Part shown: positions 9,068-17,163 of the stretch, one piece after another
Layout of the letters: each line of letters opens with the position of its first letter
How positions within the stretch are numbered: position 1 is the first letter of the stretch
Assembly (NCBI GenBank): GCA_964463695.1
Contig: CAYXCZ010000012.1
Span: forward strand, 44,512-108,511
Direction of reading: 5' to 3'
Origin: JALNZU01 sp964463695
GTDB taxonomy: Bacteria; Bacteroidota; Bacteroidia; Bacteroidales; F082
Length of the DNA: 64,000 nucleotides
Translations under genes and position numbers: made by a program
Notes under the pieces: model-generated
What the model was told of the DNA's origin: nothing
Databases searched by the model: none
The model's input: the letters and a program-made list of their open reading frames with translations, nothing else

Positions 9068-10561
9068 GTGAAAAAGATTAATCTTTATGTACTAAAGTCC
9101 TACCTCGGACCTTTTATTCTTACTTTTTTTATTTCTCTCTTCATCTTGTTGATGCAGTTTCTGTGGAAATATATCGATGATTTGGTTGGAAAAGGTCTCG
9201 AAGGTGGTGTTATTGCTCAACTTCTATTTTATGCCAGCGCAACTTTTGTCCCTTTAGCGCTGCCGTTGGCAATCCTCTTATCTTCACTCATGACTTTTGG
9301 TAACCTGGGTGAACATTACGAGTTAGTCGCAATGAAAGCATCCGGAATTTCTGTATGGAAAGTGATGCGACCGCTCGTTTATCTGTCTTTCTTAATCAGT
9401 ATTCTGGCTTTTGTTTTTTCCAATAATGTGCTTCCCGTCGCTAATCTTAAGTTTCAGTCGTTGTTGTACGATGTGCGACAACAAAAACTTGCTTTCAATA
9501 TCAAAGCAGGGGAGTTTTACAATGGGATTGAAAATTACATCATTCGTGTGGGCGAAAAGGATAAAGATGGCCGTACAATTTATGATGTAAAAATTTATGA
9601 CCATACCGATCGTATGGGAAATATCAAAGTAACAACAGCCGAATCAGGATATATGGAGTTGAGTCCTGATCAGAAATTTGTGATTTTTACACTTTTCAAC
9701 GGATACAATTACAAGGATATTATAACGACAAAAAATTACCGCGAAAACCGGCCTTTTGATCGTACTGAGTTTAAAAAACAGCGGATAAAATTCGATCTGA
9801 CAGCATTTGATCTTACCCGAACCCAGGAAGATCTTTTTAAAAATCATTATACTATGTTGAATACAAAACAGTTAACACAGTATATTGATTCGCTAACTCT
9901 TCGGTATGATGAGCGAAAAGAACGGTTTACCGGCGGTTTTTACAGCCGTTATCAACATCTTTCAACAATTGACACAACAAAAAAGAAAGCTATTCCAAAG
10001 AAGTCGATCGCCCTTAAACCAATTGTTGAGAGGGTCTCTGACAGTTTGCATAAAATTCAGCTTAAGTATCCATTGATAGATAATTTCGCTGAAGGCGAAA
10101 AGTTCAACGTTCTGGAGATGGCAATCAGCACATCAAAGAGTAATAAAGACAATATCATTTTCAATAAAAACGATTTTAATTATCAGACTGAGAACATCAG
10201 AAAGCATGAAATCGTATGGCATAAAAAATATACGCTGTCAATTGCCTGTCTGATACTCTTTTTTATTGGAGCACCAATGGGAGCTATCATTCGAAAAGGC
10301 GGATTGGGATTGCCTGTGGTAATCGCTGTTTTTTTCTTTGTAATTTATCATATTACAAGCATCACTGGCGAGAAATCGGCAAAAGTTGGCGATATGGATA
10401 TGTTTCTTGGTGTTTGGCTTTCATCCATCGTGCTGTTTCCAATTGGACTTTTTCTCACTTTTAAGTCAACAACTGATGCCCCATTGCTTGACTCTGAAAG
10501 CTGGAAGAAAACTTTCAACAAGGTTTTTCATCGCATGACATCAAAACAAGCTTCATCATGA
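9068..10561 (+). CDS. LptF/LptG (YjgP/YjgQ) family permease
   Basis: About 497 residues from GTG at 9068, giving the family-typical start VKKINLYVLKSYLGPF. The frame is open back to a TTG at 9002, but a -7 promoter box lies in between. Membrane segments cluster at the N-terminus (LTFFISLFILLMQFLW and further helices to about residue 130) and at the C-terminus (IACLILFFIGAPMGAIIRKG and following). They are separated by a large periplasmic beta-jellyroll region, as in LptF/G. The family forms the membrane part of the LptB2FG transporter, which extracts LPS from the inner membrane for delivery to the outer membrane. Bacteroidota members are longer than the enterobacterial proteins, in the loop around residues 280-400. 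The stop overlaps the next start in ATGA, so the genes are translationally coupled. Confidence 0.88.
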   Translation: MKKINLYVLKSYLGPFILTFFISLFILLMQFLWKYIDDLVGKGLEGGVIAQLLFYASATFVPLALPLAILLSSLMTFGNLGEHYELVAMKASGISVWKVMRPLVYLSFLISILAFVFSNNVLPVANLKFQSLLYDVRQQKLAFNIKAGEFYNGIENYIIRVGEKDKDGRTIYDVKIYDHTDRMGNIKVTTAESGYMELSPDQKFVIFTLFNGYNYKDIITTKNYRENRPFDRTEFKKQRIKFDLTAFDLTRTQEDLFKNHYTMLNTKQLTQYIDSLTLRYDERKERFTGGFYSRYQHLSTIDTTKKKAIPKKSIALKPIVERVSDSLHKIQLKYPLIDNFAEGEKFNVLEMAISTSKSNKDNIIFNKNDFNYQTENIRKHEIVWHKKYTLSIACLILFFIGAPMGAIIRKGGLGLPVVIAVFFFVIYHITSITGEKSAKVGDMDMFLGVWLSSIVLFPIGLFLTFKSTTDAPLLDSESWKKTFNKVFHRMTSKQASS

Positions 10562-11781
10562 GGGTGCTCTTTTTATGCAATAAATCTCCTTATCCTGCTC
10601 GTGAAGGAGGTCCAATTGCGATGAATAGTCTCATTGAAGGTTTACTTGATGCAGGTCATCTGGTAAAGATTTTGGCTGTCAACTCGGATAAATATCATGT
10701 CGACCCATCCGAAATCCCTGCGGATTACAAACAGAAAACAGGTATCGAACTGGTTCATCTCGATCTGAGGGTTAAGCCCGTAGAAGCATTTCTAAACCTT
10801 TTTACAAGTTCCTCTTATCATGTTGAAAGGTTTATTTCTTCCGACTTTCGAAAAAAACTTCTTGATATTCTGCAGCGTTATCAATTTGATATCGTTCAGC
10901 TTGAAACACTTTTTATGATGCCCTATGTGGCTGATATCCGAACACATAGCAAGGCCAAAGTTATCCTTCGTGCTCACAATATCGAACATTTAATTTGGAA
11001 AAGATTAAGTCAGCAAGCAGGCAATGCCATTAAAAGATGGTATCTTAATCACCTGACACGAACGCTTAAACGCTTTGAACTCAAATCGCTCGAACAGGTG
11101 GATGGAATTGCTGCCATAACAAGAAAAGATGCTGCATTTTTTCGCGGACTAACTGCAACACCTGTTATTGACATTCCTTTTGGTATCCGGCTTCGTGAGA
11201 AAAAGACTGAAGTTAGCGGTAAAACATTGCCTGCCCTTTTTCATATTGGTGCTATGAATTGGATACCCAATGAGGAAGGTATTCGCTGGTTTTTAGATGA
11301 TGTATGGCCTGAAGTTCACAAACGTTATCCCTTGTTGGAGTTTCATCTTGCTGGCAGATATATGCCTAACTGGTTATTTACCGGATATAAACCACAAGTG
11401 AAAGTGTTAGGAGAGGTGCCAAATGCGGATGATTTTGTTCAATCAAATGATATTGCTATCGTGCCGCTGCTTTCAGGAAGTGGCATCCGGATAAAGATAA
11501 TTGAGGCGATGGCACAGGGCAAGGCAGTGATAACTACTGAGATAGGAGCGGAGGGAATTTTATATCAGAATGAACATAATATTTTGATTGCCAACAACAA
11601 GATGGAGTTTCTAAATGCCCTTGAGAAATGTATTAAGCAGCCGGATTTTTACAAAAATATTGGTGTGAATGCCAGAACCTTGATTGAGCAGGTTTATGAT
11701 AATAAATTAATTGTACATCGCCTGGAATTGTTTTATGATCAGTTGCGCAAACAATCTGTCCTCAGAAAACCAACTGAATAG
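10558..11781 (+). CDS. GT4-family glycosyltransferase
   Basis: 407 residues with a GT-B fold. The N-terminal acceptor domain opens with MRVLFLCNKSPYPAREGGP, where the Gly-rich loop follows the first strand. The C-terminal nucleotide-sugar domain has LFHIGAMNW and the hallmark GIRIKIIEAMAQGKAVI with the EX7E-type donor site. Family members move a sugar from an activated donor to a glycan or lipid acceptor with retention of configuration. Donor and acceptor cannot be read from the sequence. It overlaps the LptF/G-like gene by four bases, which suggests a role in envelope polysaccharide or LPS assembly. No membrane segment is evident, so it probably acts at the cytoplasmic face of the inner membrane. 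Confidence 0.9.
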   Translation: MRVLFLCNKSPYPAREGGPIAMNSLIEGLLDAGHLVKILAVNSDKYHVDPSEIPADYKQKTGIELVHLDLRVKPVEAFLNLFTSSSYHVERFISSDFRKKLLDILQRYQFDIVQLETLFMMPYVADIRTHSKAKVILRAHNIEHLIWKRLSQQAGNAIKRWYLNHLTRTLKRFELKSLEQVDGIAAITRKDAAFFRGLTATPVIDIPFGIRLREKKTEVSGKTLPALFHIGAMNWIPNEEGIRWFLDDVWPEVHKRYPLLEFHLAGRYMPNWLFTGYKPQVKVLGEVPNADDFVQSNDIAIVPLLSGSGIRIKIIEAMAQGKAVITTEIGAEGILYQNEHNILIANNKMEFLNALEKCIKQPDFYKNIGVNARTLIEQVYDNKLIVHRLELFYDQLRKQSVLRKPTE

Positions 11782-12019
11782 TTAATATAAGCTATTCGCT
11801 CTGAATGGTTTTTGTTAAAAAAACGCTTTACTTTCCTTATGTGTTTCAAATAGTTCATGTAAAAGCTGATAGGGTCATTATTTGTGAAGAATCTCACAAT
11901 AATACTACTGTTGTTGGGAATGCATAAAGATCACGATTTGGTAATCAAAACCATGTCGGTGTGCATATTGGGCCTTTTATAAACCCATAGGATAAAGAAT
12001 GAAAGATGTTTTGTGAATC

Positions 12020-12532
12020 TTATCTTCCATGACGCATACGATTACGTCCTTTCCCAGTCGGTGAATTGGGATGACGACTTTCCTTCAACATTTCTCTGTA
12101 AAGTACCTGAAGGCCTTTTCGCTGTTGTTCATTTGCAAGTTCACGAACTTTCATCAGGTGCCGAAAAGTTTGTAATCGTATTTGATGCTGTAGCTGTGAT
12201 GCCTCGATTGAAATTTGATTCAGAACGGCAGTATCCGGATTTTCACCGGCTATATTTTCAAACATGGTACTTTGTTTTTCACGCAGCTGGGATTGTTCCG
12301 AATGAATTGAGGCCCTGTAGTCATCCAAAAAAAGTTTGTATTCTTCTTGTTGCCGACTGTCGAAACCAGCGCTGTTTCTGAAATGTGCAAAGCCGCGCCC
12401 ATAGGCCGTTTCATCATTAATTTCTGTCGCAGGGTCTTGCTTTAACAAAAAAGTAATGAAAGCAGACAGTGTTACTAACAGCAAAAACAGACTGACAAAA
12501 AATGCGGTTTTATAGAATGAGATTGTTTTCAT
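12020..12532 (-). CDS. Spy/CpxP/CnrX-like periplasmic sensor protein
   Basis: 170 residues: one N-terminal membrane anchor (FFVSLFLLLVTLSAFITFLL, about residues 12-31) followed by an all-helical, charged domain rich in Gln, Glu and Arg. The arrangement fits the heavy-metal-resistance/Spy superfamily, which includes CnrX and ZraP, with helices such as LREKQSTMFENIAGENPD and VRELANEQQRKGLQVLYREML. The C-terminus is basic (GKGRNRMRHGR). In CnrYXH-type systems a protein of this kind works with an anti-sigma factor to sense metal or envelope stress. It starts nine bases after the anti-sigma gene ends, so it is very likely the third gene of the same operon. What it senses is unknown. Confidence 0.8.
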   Translation of the reverse strand: MKTISFYKTAFFVSLFLLLVTLSAFITFLLKQDPATEINDETAYGRGFAHFRNSAGFDSRQQEEYKLFLDDYRASIHSEQSQLREKQSTMFENIAGENPDTAVLNQISIEASQLQHQIRLQTFRHLMKVRELANEQQRKGLQVLYREMLKESRHPNSPTGKGRNRMRHGR

Positions 12533-12541
12533 GGCTGCTAT

Positions 12542-12970
12542 TTATTCATTAAAAAAATCTACTGGGAAAACTTCATCACTTGAAAGTGAAAGTGAATAAT
12601 CGTCGGAAAAAGCTTCATAAACTGTTGCTGATGGTGTTGAAGGGTCTAATGCTACCCCAATCGCTATCCCAAAACCAAGTGAGGCTGCTGCAAAAAGAGT
12701 AGCTGTTGTAAGTTGTCGTTTTGTTCGAAGTTTTTTCTTTCTTGAATTTTCAAGAATTTCAGCAATAGTAAAAGCTTTTGTTTGATAAGAATTTTCTCTC
12801 CAGCTATCAATATCTGCTTTTAATTTGGCTTGCTGTAAACGACATGTTTCACATAATGTGATATGCTCTTGGATTTCAATTTGTTGCTCCTTTGACAAAT
12901 TACCGGCAATGGTACCTTGCAACATTAGCTCTGTCATTTGACAGATGTTGGGTTTGTTGAGCTCTTTCAT
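12542..12970 (-). CDS. Anti-sigma factor with zinc-binding motif (ZAS type)
   Basis: 142 residues. The cytoplasmic N-terminal part carries HITLCETC, the HX3CX2C signature of zinc-containing anti-sigma domains, at about residues 36-43. A single membrane helix follows (TTATLFAAASLGFGIAIGVAL, about residues 88-109), then a short acidic periplasmic tail ending DFFNE. The start codon overlaps the stop of the ECF sigma gene in ATGA, the usual coupling for a sigma/anti-sigma pair. Its role would be to hold the sigma factor at the membrane until a periplasmic signal, perhaps relayed by the Spy-like protein encoded next, releases it. Confidence 0.85.
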   Translation of the reverse strand: MKELNKPNICQMTELMLQGTIAGNLSKEQQIEIQEHITLCETCRLQQAKLKADIDSWRENSYQTKAFTIAEILENSRKKKLRTKRQLTTATLFAAASLGFGIAIGVALDPSTPSATVYEAFSDDYSLSLSSDEVFPVDFFNE

Positions 12971-13542
12971 GATATTTTGTTTTGATAGTAAGGCAGTAGT
13001 TCTTTCACCAAACGCTGCTTGGCTCTGAAAACCAGCGATTCAACTGCAGAAATACTCGTGTTTAAAACAGTAGCTATTTCAGGATTTGATAAACCTTCCT
13101 GTTTGGAAAGCACAAAAGCGGCTCTTTGCTGTGCTGGCAATAGTTTCAGCGCAGCTGATATGGCGTTCTGATCTTCATTACGAAAAATATCCGACATAGT
13201 TGACTCATTACTGCTTGAGAGTCCTTCTGTCGGTTTTTTTTCGCTGAACCAGGTGTGAAATGATATTGCCATTCTTATATCTTTCTTTTTCAAATAGTTG
13301 AGGGCTTTGTTTATCCCTAATCGATATATCCATGTTTTTAAGCTCGATTCTTCCTTAAAAAAAGCAATACTTTCCCAAACCTGAATAAATACCTCTTGAA
13401 CTAGATCCTGCGTTTCATCTTTATCAGAAACGATTTTGTAAATCACTCGTGATATCATTGGCTGATACAATGCAATCAATTGATTGAAAGCTTCTTCCTC
13501 TTTGTTTTTAAGAGCCTGAATGAAAGCTTTTTCCTGGTTCAT
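12967..13542 (-). CDS. ECF-family RNA polymerase sigma factor
   Basis: 191 residues. Region 2 is clear (FNQLIALYQPMISRVIYKIV, then DLVQEVFIQVWES), and so is region 4 with its helix-turn-helix (LLPAQQRAAFVLSKQEGLS and IATVLNTSISAVESLVFRAK). There is no region 1.1 or region 3, as expected for ECF type. It is followed, with a four-base overlap, by its likely anti-sigma factor and then by a Spy-like membrane protein, an organisation like CnrH/CnrY/CnrX. Upstream, 22 bases before the start, a strong terminator-like hairpin separates it from a small secreted protein gene on the same strand, so sigma expression may depend on read-through or on its own promoter. Confidence 0.93.
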   Translation of the reverse strand: MNQEKAFIQALKNKEEEAFNQLIALYQPMISRVIYKIVSDKDETQDLVQEVFIQVWESIAFFKEESSLKTWIYRLGINKALNYLKKKDIRMAISFHTWFSEKKPTEGLSSSNESTMSDIFRNEDQNAISAALKLLPAQQRAAFVLSKQEGLSNPEIATVLNTSISAVESLVFRAKQRLVKELLPYYQNKIS

Positions 13543-13563
13543 TGCATTGTGTTAAGCTTCAAA

Positions 13564-13609
13564 AAGAAGTTGGAGCTGACAAATGTAGCGAATCGGCGTC
13601 CAACTTCTT
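13564..13609 (-). terminator. Strong hairpin between the secreted-protein gene and the ECF sigma gene
   Basis: AAGAAGTTGGA at 13564-13574 is perfectly complementary to TCCAACTTCTT at 13599-13609. The loop can add five more pairs (GCTGA with TCGGC, one G-U). Read on the minus strand the 3' arm runs into TTCTTTTT. It should terminate, or attenuate, the transcript of the 13620-13985 gene just before the sigma factor gene. Confidence 0.7.
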
Positions 13610-13619
13610 CTTTTGCAAT

Positions 13620-13985
13620 TTATTTTTGTGCCGGAGCTGTTGTATTTTGATTTCCAGCACCTCTGCCTCTGTTACCTCTTCCCTGTTGTGGGCCGTCACA
13701 ATTTCCTTTACGATTTTTTGGTCCTTTATTAATTCCCTTTCCACGTCCGGCATTGTTGCCTGTTTGATCGCATACACCATCGTTGTTGGCATCAACAAAG
13801 TTTTGTCTTCTTCCCTGCGCCGGACGTTGCTGGAAATTATCACATGTTCCGTTTTTGTCGGCATCTTTAAACTGTCCTCTTTCGGTGGTTACAGCTTTCT
13901 TTTCTTCGGACTGAGTCGTTTGGGCCTGAATGGAAGTAAAAGCAAATAAGCTTAAGATACTTCCGGCTAAGATTAATTTTTTCAT
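13620..13985 (-). CDS. Small secreted protein with Cys-containing EF-hand-like loops
   Basis: 121 residues. A signal peptide (MKKLILAGSILSLFAFTSIQA, cleaved before QTTQ) precedes a Gly/Arg/Asn/Gln-rich mature part of about 100 residues. Two repeats resemble calcium-binding EF-hand loops but each contains a cysteine: FKDADKNGTCDNF and FVDANNDGVCDQTG. A shorter third Cys-Asp unit is KGNCDGPQQ. The rest is low complexity and probably disordered. It is the first gene of a minus-strand group with an ECF sigma factor, anti-sigma factor and Spy-like sensor, and is probably a target or ligand-binding partner of that system. Metal or calcium binding is inferred only from the loop pattern. No family name is certain. 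Confidence 0.75.
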   Translation of the reverse strand: MKKLILAGSILSLFAFTSIQAQTTQSEEKKAVTTERGQFKDADKNGTCDNFQQRPAQGRRQNFVDANNDGVCDQTGNNAGRGKGINKGPKNRKGNCDGPQQGRGNRGRGAGNQNTTAPAQK

Positions 13986-14132
13986 GGTTTAAATTTTTAT
14001 GATATTACTTTGACAAGTATCACGGAAATTTCTTGCGGTTAACACCTGTTTTTTTCGAAAATTATTTTTTCATCATTGATTCTGCCTGCCCTAAAGCTGT
14101 TTTGTTGGCATATAAACCCTTGGTATTTTTTG

Positions 14133-14140
14133 TATCTTTG
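14133..14140 (+). promoter_or_regulatory. Bacteroidota -7 promoter element upstream of fabG
   Basis: TATCTTTG fits TAnnTTTG and lies 94 bases before the fabG start, which would give an untranslated leader of roughly 90 bases. Confidence 0.5.
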
Positions 14141-14234
14141 GCCGGTGAATATGACTTATTTTGACGAATTAACCTACAAATAGTCATGATCCTGGAATTG
14201 TTGATAAAATAATTGATAATTTAACCATTTAAAA

Positions 14235-14981
14235 ATGAAACTTTTAGAAGGAAAAATAGCACTTATTACAGGAGGTGCCCGAGGTATTGGAAAAGCACTT
14301 GCACTCCGTTTTGCAGCAGAAGGTGCATCAATAGCTTTTTCTGATTTAAAATATGATGAAAACATGGAAGCAACAGAGAAGGAGATTCAAGCTATGGGTG
14401 TTCAGGCCAAAGGATTTGCTTCCAATGCTGCTTCCCTTGAAGATAGCGAAAAGCTGGCCGAGGCCGTAGTTGCTAACTTTGGAAGAATTGATATTCTTGT
14501 GAACAATGCCGGAATAACACGCGATAATTTGCTGATGCGCATGACTGAGCAGGATTGGGATCTCGTTATAAATGTGAATCTCAAGTCAGCATTTAACTTA
14601 ACCAAGGCTGTTCAACGCACAATGATTAAACAACGCAGTGGGTCAATCATTAATATGAGCTCAGTTGTTGGAGTGAATGGTAATGCTGGTCAATCAAACT
14701 ACTCTGCATCAAAAGCAGGTATGATTGGTTTTACCAAATCTATGGCTCAGGAATTGGGAAGCAGAAGCGTACGTTGTAATGCAATTGCTCCTGGATTTAT
14801 TGAAACGGAGATGACTCATAAACTTCCAGAAGATGTTCGTGCACAATGGATTAGCACGATACCACTTCGCAGAAGCGGAAAGCCTGAAGATGTTGCTGAT
14901 GTTGCTGTCTTTTTGGCAAGCGACCTTTCTTCATATGTCACTGGTCAGGTGATCAGCGTTTGTGGGGGAATGAGTATGTAG
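14235..14981 (+). CDS. fabG: 3-oxoacyl-[acyl-carrier-protein] reductase
   Basis: 248 residues, normal for the family. This short-chain dehydrogenase has the NADPH motif TGGARGIG near residue 12, the NNAG motif, catalytic Ser in NMSSVVG and the YSASK motif with catalytic Tyr and Lys. The end CGGMSM matches the usual FabG C-terminus. It reduces 3-oxoacyl-ACP to 3-hydroxyacyl-ACP in fatty acid elongation in the cytoplasm. A hairpin with a T tract follows within 10 bases, so it is probably transcribed alone. Other SDR activities are possible, but motif agreement and length make FabG the best call. Confidence 0.9.
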   Translation: MKLLEGKIALITGGARGIGKALALRFAAEGASIAFSDLKYDENMEATEKEIQAMGVQAKGFASNAASLEDSEKLAEAVVANFGRIDILVNNAGITRDNLLMRMTEQDWDLVINVNLKSAFNLTKAVQRTMIKQRSGSIINMSSVVGVNGNAGQSNYSASKAGMIGFTKSMAQELGSRSVRCNAIAPGFIETEMTHKLPEDVRAQWISTIPLRRSGKPEDVADVAVFLASDLSSYVTGQVISVCGGMSM

Positions 14982-14988
14982 TTTTGAA

Positions 14989-15021
14989 TCCGGTGAATTT
15001 CATCGGACTTTTCATTTTTTT
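14989..15021 (+). terminator. Rho-independent terminator after fabG
   Basis: TCCGGTGA at 14989-14996 pairs with TCATCGGA at 15000-15007 (one G-U), with a loop of three bases and a following T-rich tract to 15021. Confidence 0.6.
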
Positions 15022-15036
15022 AAAAACATTCAATCT

Positions 15037-17121
15037 GTGGATATTATCACAGGAATTACCTGGTGGATGATTATTCCGGTTATTTTAACCGGGATTGTCT
15101 ATGCTGCAATTCTCTATTACAAAAACAGTCAGTTACAACTAAGTTCATTCTTGAAATGGACTCTTTTTGTATTTAGGTTTATATTGGTAAGCTTAATTGC
15201 ATTTTTGTTGCTATCACCTCATTTGATGCAAACAAAGAAGGTGGTTGAACAACCTGTAATCATCATTGCGCAGGATAATTCTGCTTCGGTTGCACTTTCG
15301 AAAGATTCACTTTATTTTAGGAATGAATATACTGCTGTTTTACAACAGTTTAAGGATGAGATAGCAGATGAATTCAGAATGGATTTTTATACTTTTGGGC
15401 AGCAGGTTAATAAAAGCGGAACGCTTGATTTTAACGATCAGCGGACCGATATTTCAGAACTGCTTCAATCAATTTCCAACAGCTATTACAACCGGAATGT
15501 TGGTGCTGTAGTTTTGATCTCAGATGGGATTGTCAACACAGGTATTCAGCCTGAATTAGTGGCTACAGAATTTCCTTTTCCGGTCTATTCGGTTGCTTTA
15601 GGCGACACCACATCATATCCTGATCTGAGTATTGTTGATGTGAGGTACAATCAAATGATTTTCAACCAGACAGATTTTCCTGTTGAAATCTCCTTTAAAG
15701 GCGTTAATGCACCAGGCACTCAGGTGAAGATTGAACTATATATGGAGGATAAGTTGGTTGGTTCTGAGCTGAAAAAAATTGAAACACGCAGTTATACTGG
15801 CACATGCAGTTTTGTGGTAAGCGCTTCAGAAAGTGGGAAGAAGCGACTAACAGCTAAAATAATTCCTTTAGAAGCAGAGAGTCAATTGCTAAATAATAGC
15901 AGGGTATTTTATGTTGATATTGTGAATGAGAAGCAGAAAGTGTTGTTACTTTCTTTATCACCACATCCTGATCTTGGCGCTTTCCAATCAATTTTTGAAG
16001 ATTATTTCGACGTTACAACAGCATACATCAGAACTTTTTCGCCTGATGATACGGATTATAGCCTGATTATTTTACATCAACTCCCTGGAAAAGGTGTTGA
16101 TAACCAAACGGTTCAGAATCTGCTTCAATCGCAATCCAATGCCTCTGTGTTGGTTGTTGTTGGTCCCCAAACAGATTTAGCAGCGTTTAATAGTTTACAA
16201 TCGGGCCTTCAATTTGTTGGAACAGCTGATCAGCCGATGATTGAGGCATATCCTGTTCCTGTGAAGGAGTTTGCATTATTCTCTGTTGAATCTTATATGT
16301 GGGATCGTCTGAGAGGTTTTCCGGCATTGACTGCCCCATTAGTTGAAATGCGCACCCCGGTTTCGTTTCAGTCTGCTGTCCTTCAAAAAGTTAAGTCTGT
16401 TGAGACCTATTTCCCGCTGATCGGGTTCTCAGAGACACCTTCACGGCGTTGGGGTTATATCACTGGTTCAGGGATCTGGAAATGGAGGTTGGCAGATTAC
16501 CAAATGAATGGAAATCAGGACTCTTTTCGGGAGATTATTGGCAAGACGGTTCAGTATCTTTTGGTGAAAAAAGATCAACGACGCTTACGTTTGCATGTTG
16601 GGACAGAGTTTATGTTGAATGAACCGGTTCGTTTTCGTGCTGAACTTTATAACAAGAGCATGGAAAAAGTGAATGATGCCGAGCTGAAATTGGAAGTAAA
16701 GCACATTGATTCAGGTAGCGAATATAGTTTTCTTTTCTCGCGGACGGATAATGAATACGAGCTGAATGCCGGACGTTTTCCTGTAGGAAGATATGTTTAC
16801 AACTCTGAAGTTGTCTATGGCAGCGATAAGTTACAGGCTAATGGTGAATTTGTTGTCCTGGAATCATCATTGGAAAGTCGGCAGATGATTGCAAATCATG
16901 ATCTTCTTTACCGAATCTCAAAAGTGGCCGATGGAGATTTTTTGTACCTCGCTGACTTGAATCAACTACCAGAGACCTTGAAAACTAATCAGGCAATTAC
17001 ATCAACAGCTTCGTTTACAAAAGTTTATGACTCTTTCATTTCACTGCCTTCAATTTTGTTGCTTCTATTACTTCTTTTGACGCTGGAATGGTTCATCAGA
17101 AAGTATAACGGCACTTATTAA
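15037..17121 (+). CDS. Membrane protein with von Willebrand factor A-like domain
   Basis: 694 residues from a GTG start; an ATG at 15067 is an alternative. Two N-terminal membrane helices (MIIPVILTGIVYAAILYY and a second at about residues 43-60) precede a VWA-like segment with IIAQDNSASVALS, where the DNSAS resembles the MIDAS DxSxS motif, and AVVLISDGIVNTG. A long extracytoplasmic beta-rich region follows, and a last helix (LPSILLLLLLLLTLEWFI) lies near the C-terminus. This layout recurs in Bacteroidota as uncharacterised VWA membrane proteins related to BatA/BatB. It stands alone between fabG and a convergent sugar transferase gene. A role in protein complex assembly in the envelope is only a guess. 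Confidence 0.8.
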   Translation: MDIITGITWWMIIPVILTGIVYAAILYYKNSQLQLSSFLKWTLFVFRFILVSLIAFLLLSPHLMQTKKVVEQPVIIIAQDNSASVALSKDSLYFRNEYTAVLQQFKDEIADEFRMDFYTFGQQVNKSGTLDFNDQRTDISELLQSISNSYYNRNVGAVVLISDGIVNTGIQPELVATEFPFPVYSVALGDTTSYPDLSIVDVRYNQMIFNQTDFPVEISFKGVNAPGTQVKIELYMEDKLVGSELKKIETRSYTGTCSFVVSASESGKKRLTAKIIPLEAESQLLNNSRVFYVDIVNEKQKVLLLSLSPHPDLGAFQSIFEDYFDVTTAYIRTFSPDDTDYSLIILHQLPGKGVDNQTVQNLLQSQSNASVLVVVGPQTDLAAFNSLQSGLQFVGTADQPMIEAYPVPVKEFALFSVESYMWDRLRGFPALTAPLVEMRTPVSFQSAVLQKVKSVETYFPLIGFSETPSRRWGYITGSGIWKWRLADYQMNGNQDSFREIIGKTVQYLLVKKDQRRLRLHVGTEFMLNEPVRFRAELYNKSMEKVNDAELKLEVKHIDSGSEYSFLFSRTDNEYELNAGRFPVGRYVYNSEVVYGSDKLQANGEFVVLESSLESRQMIANHDLLYRISKVADGDFLYLADLNQLPETLKTNQAITSTASFTKVYDSFISLPSILLLLLLLLTLEWFIRKYNGTY

Positions 17122-17163
17122 GTTCAAGCTTATACTCTTGTCTTAACTACCGGGTATATCAGC

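Noticed and set aside
12013..12381. Plus-strand frame opposite the Spy-like gene
   Set aside because: It is the antisense reading of a well-supported minus-strand gene in an operon.
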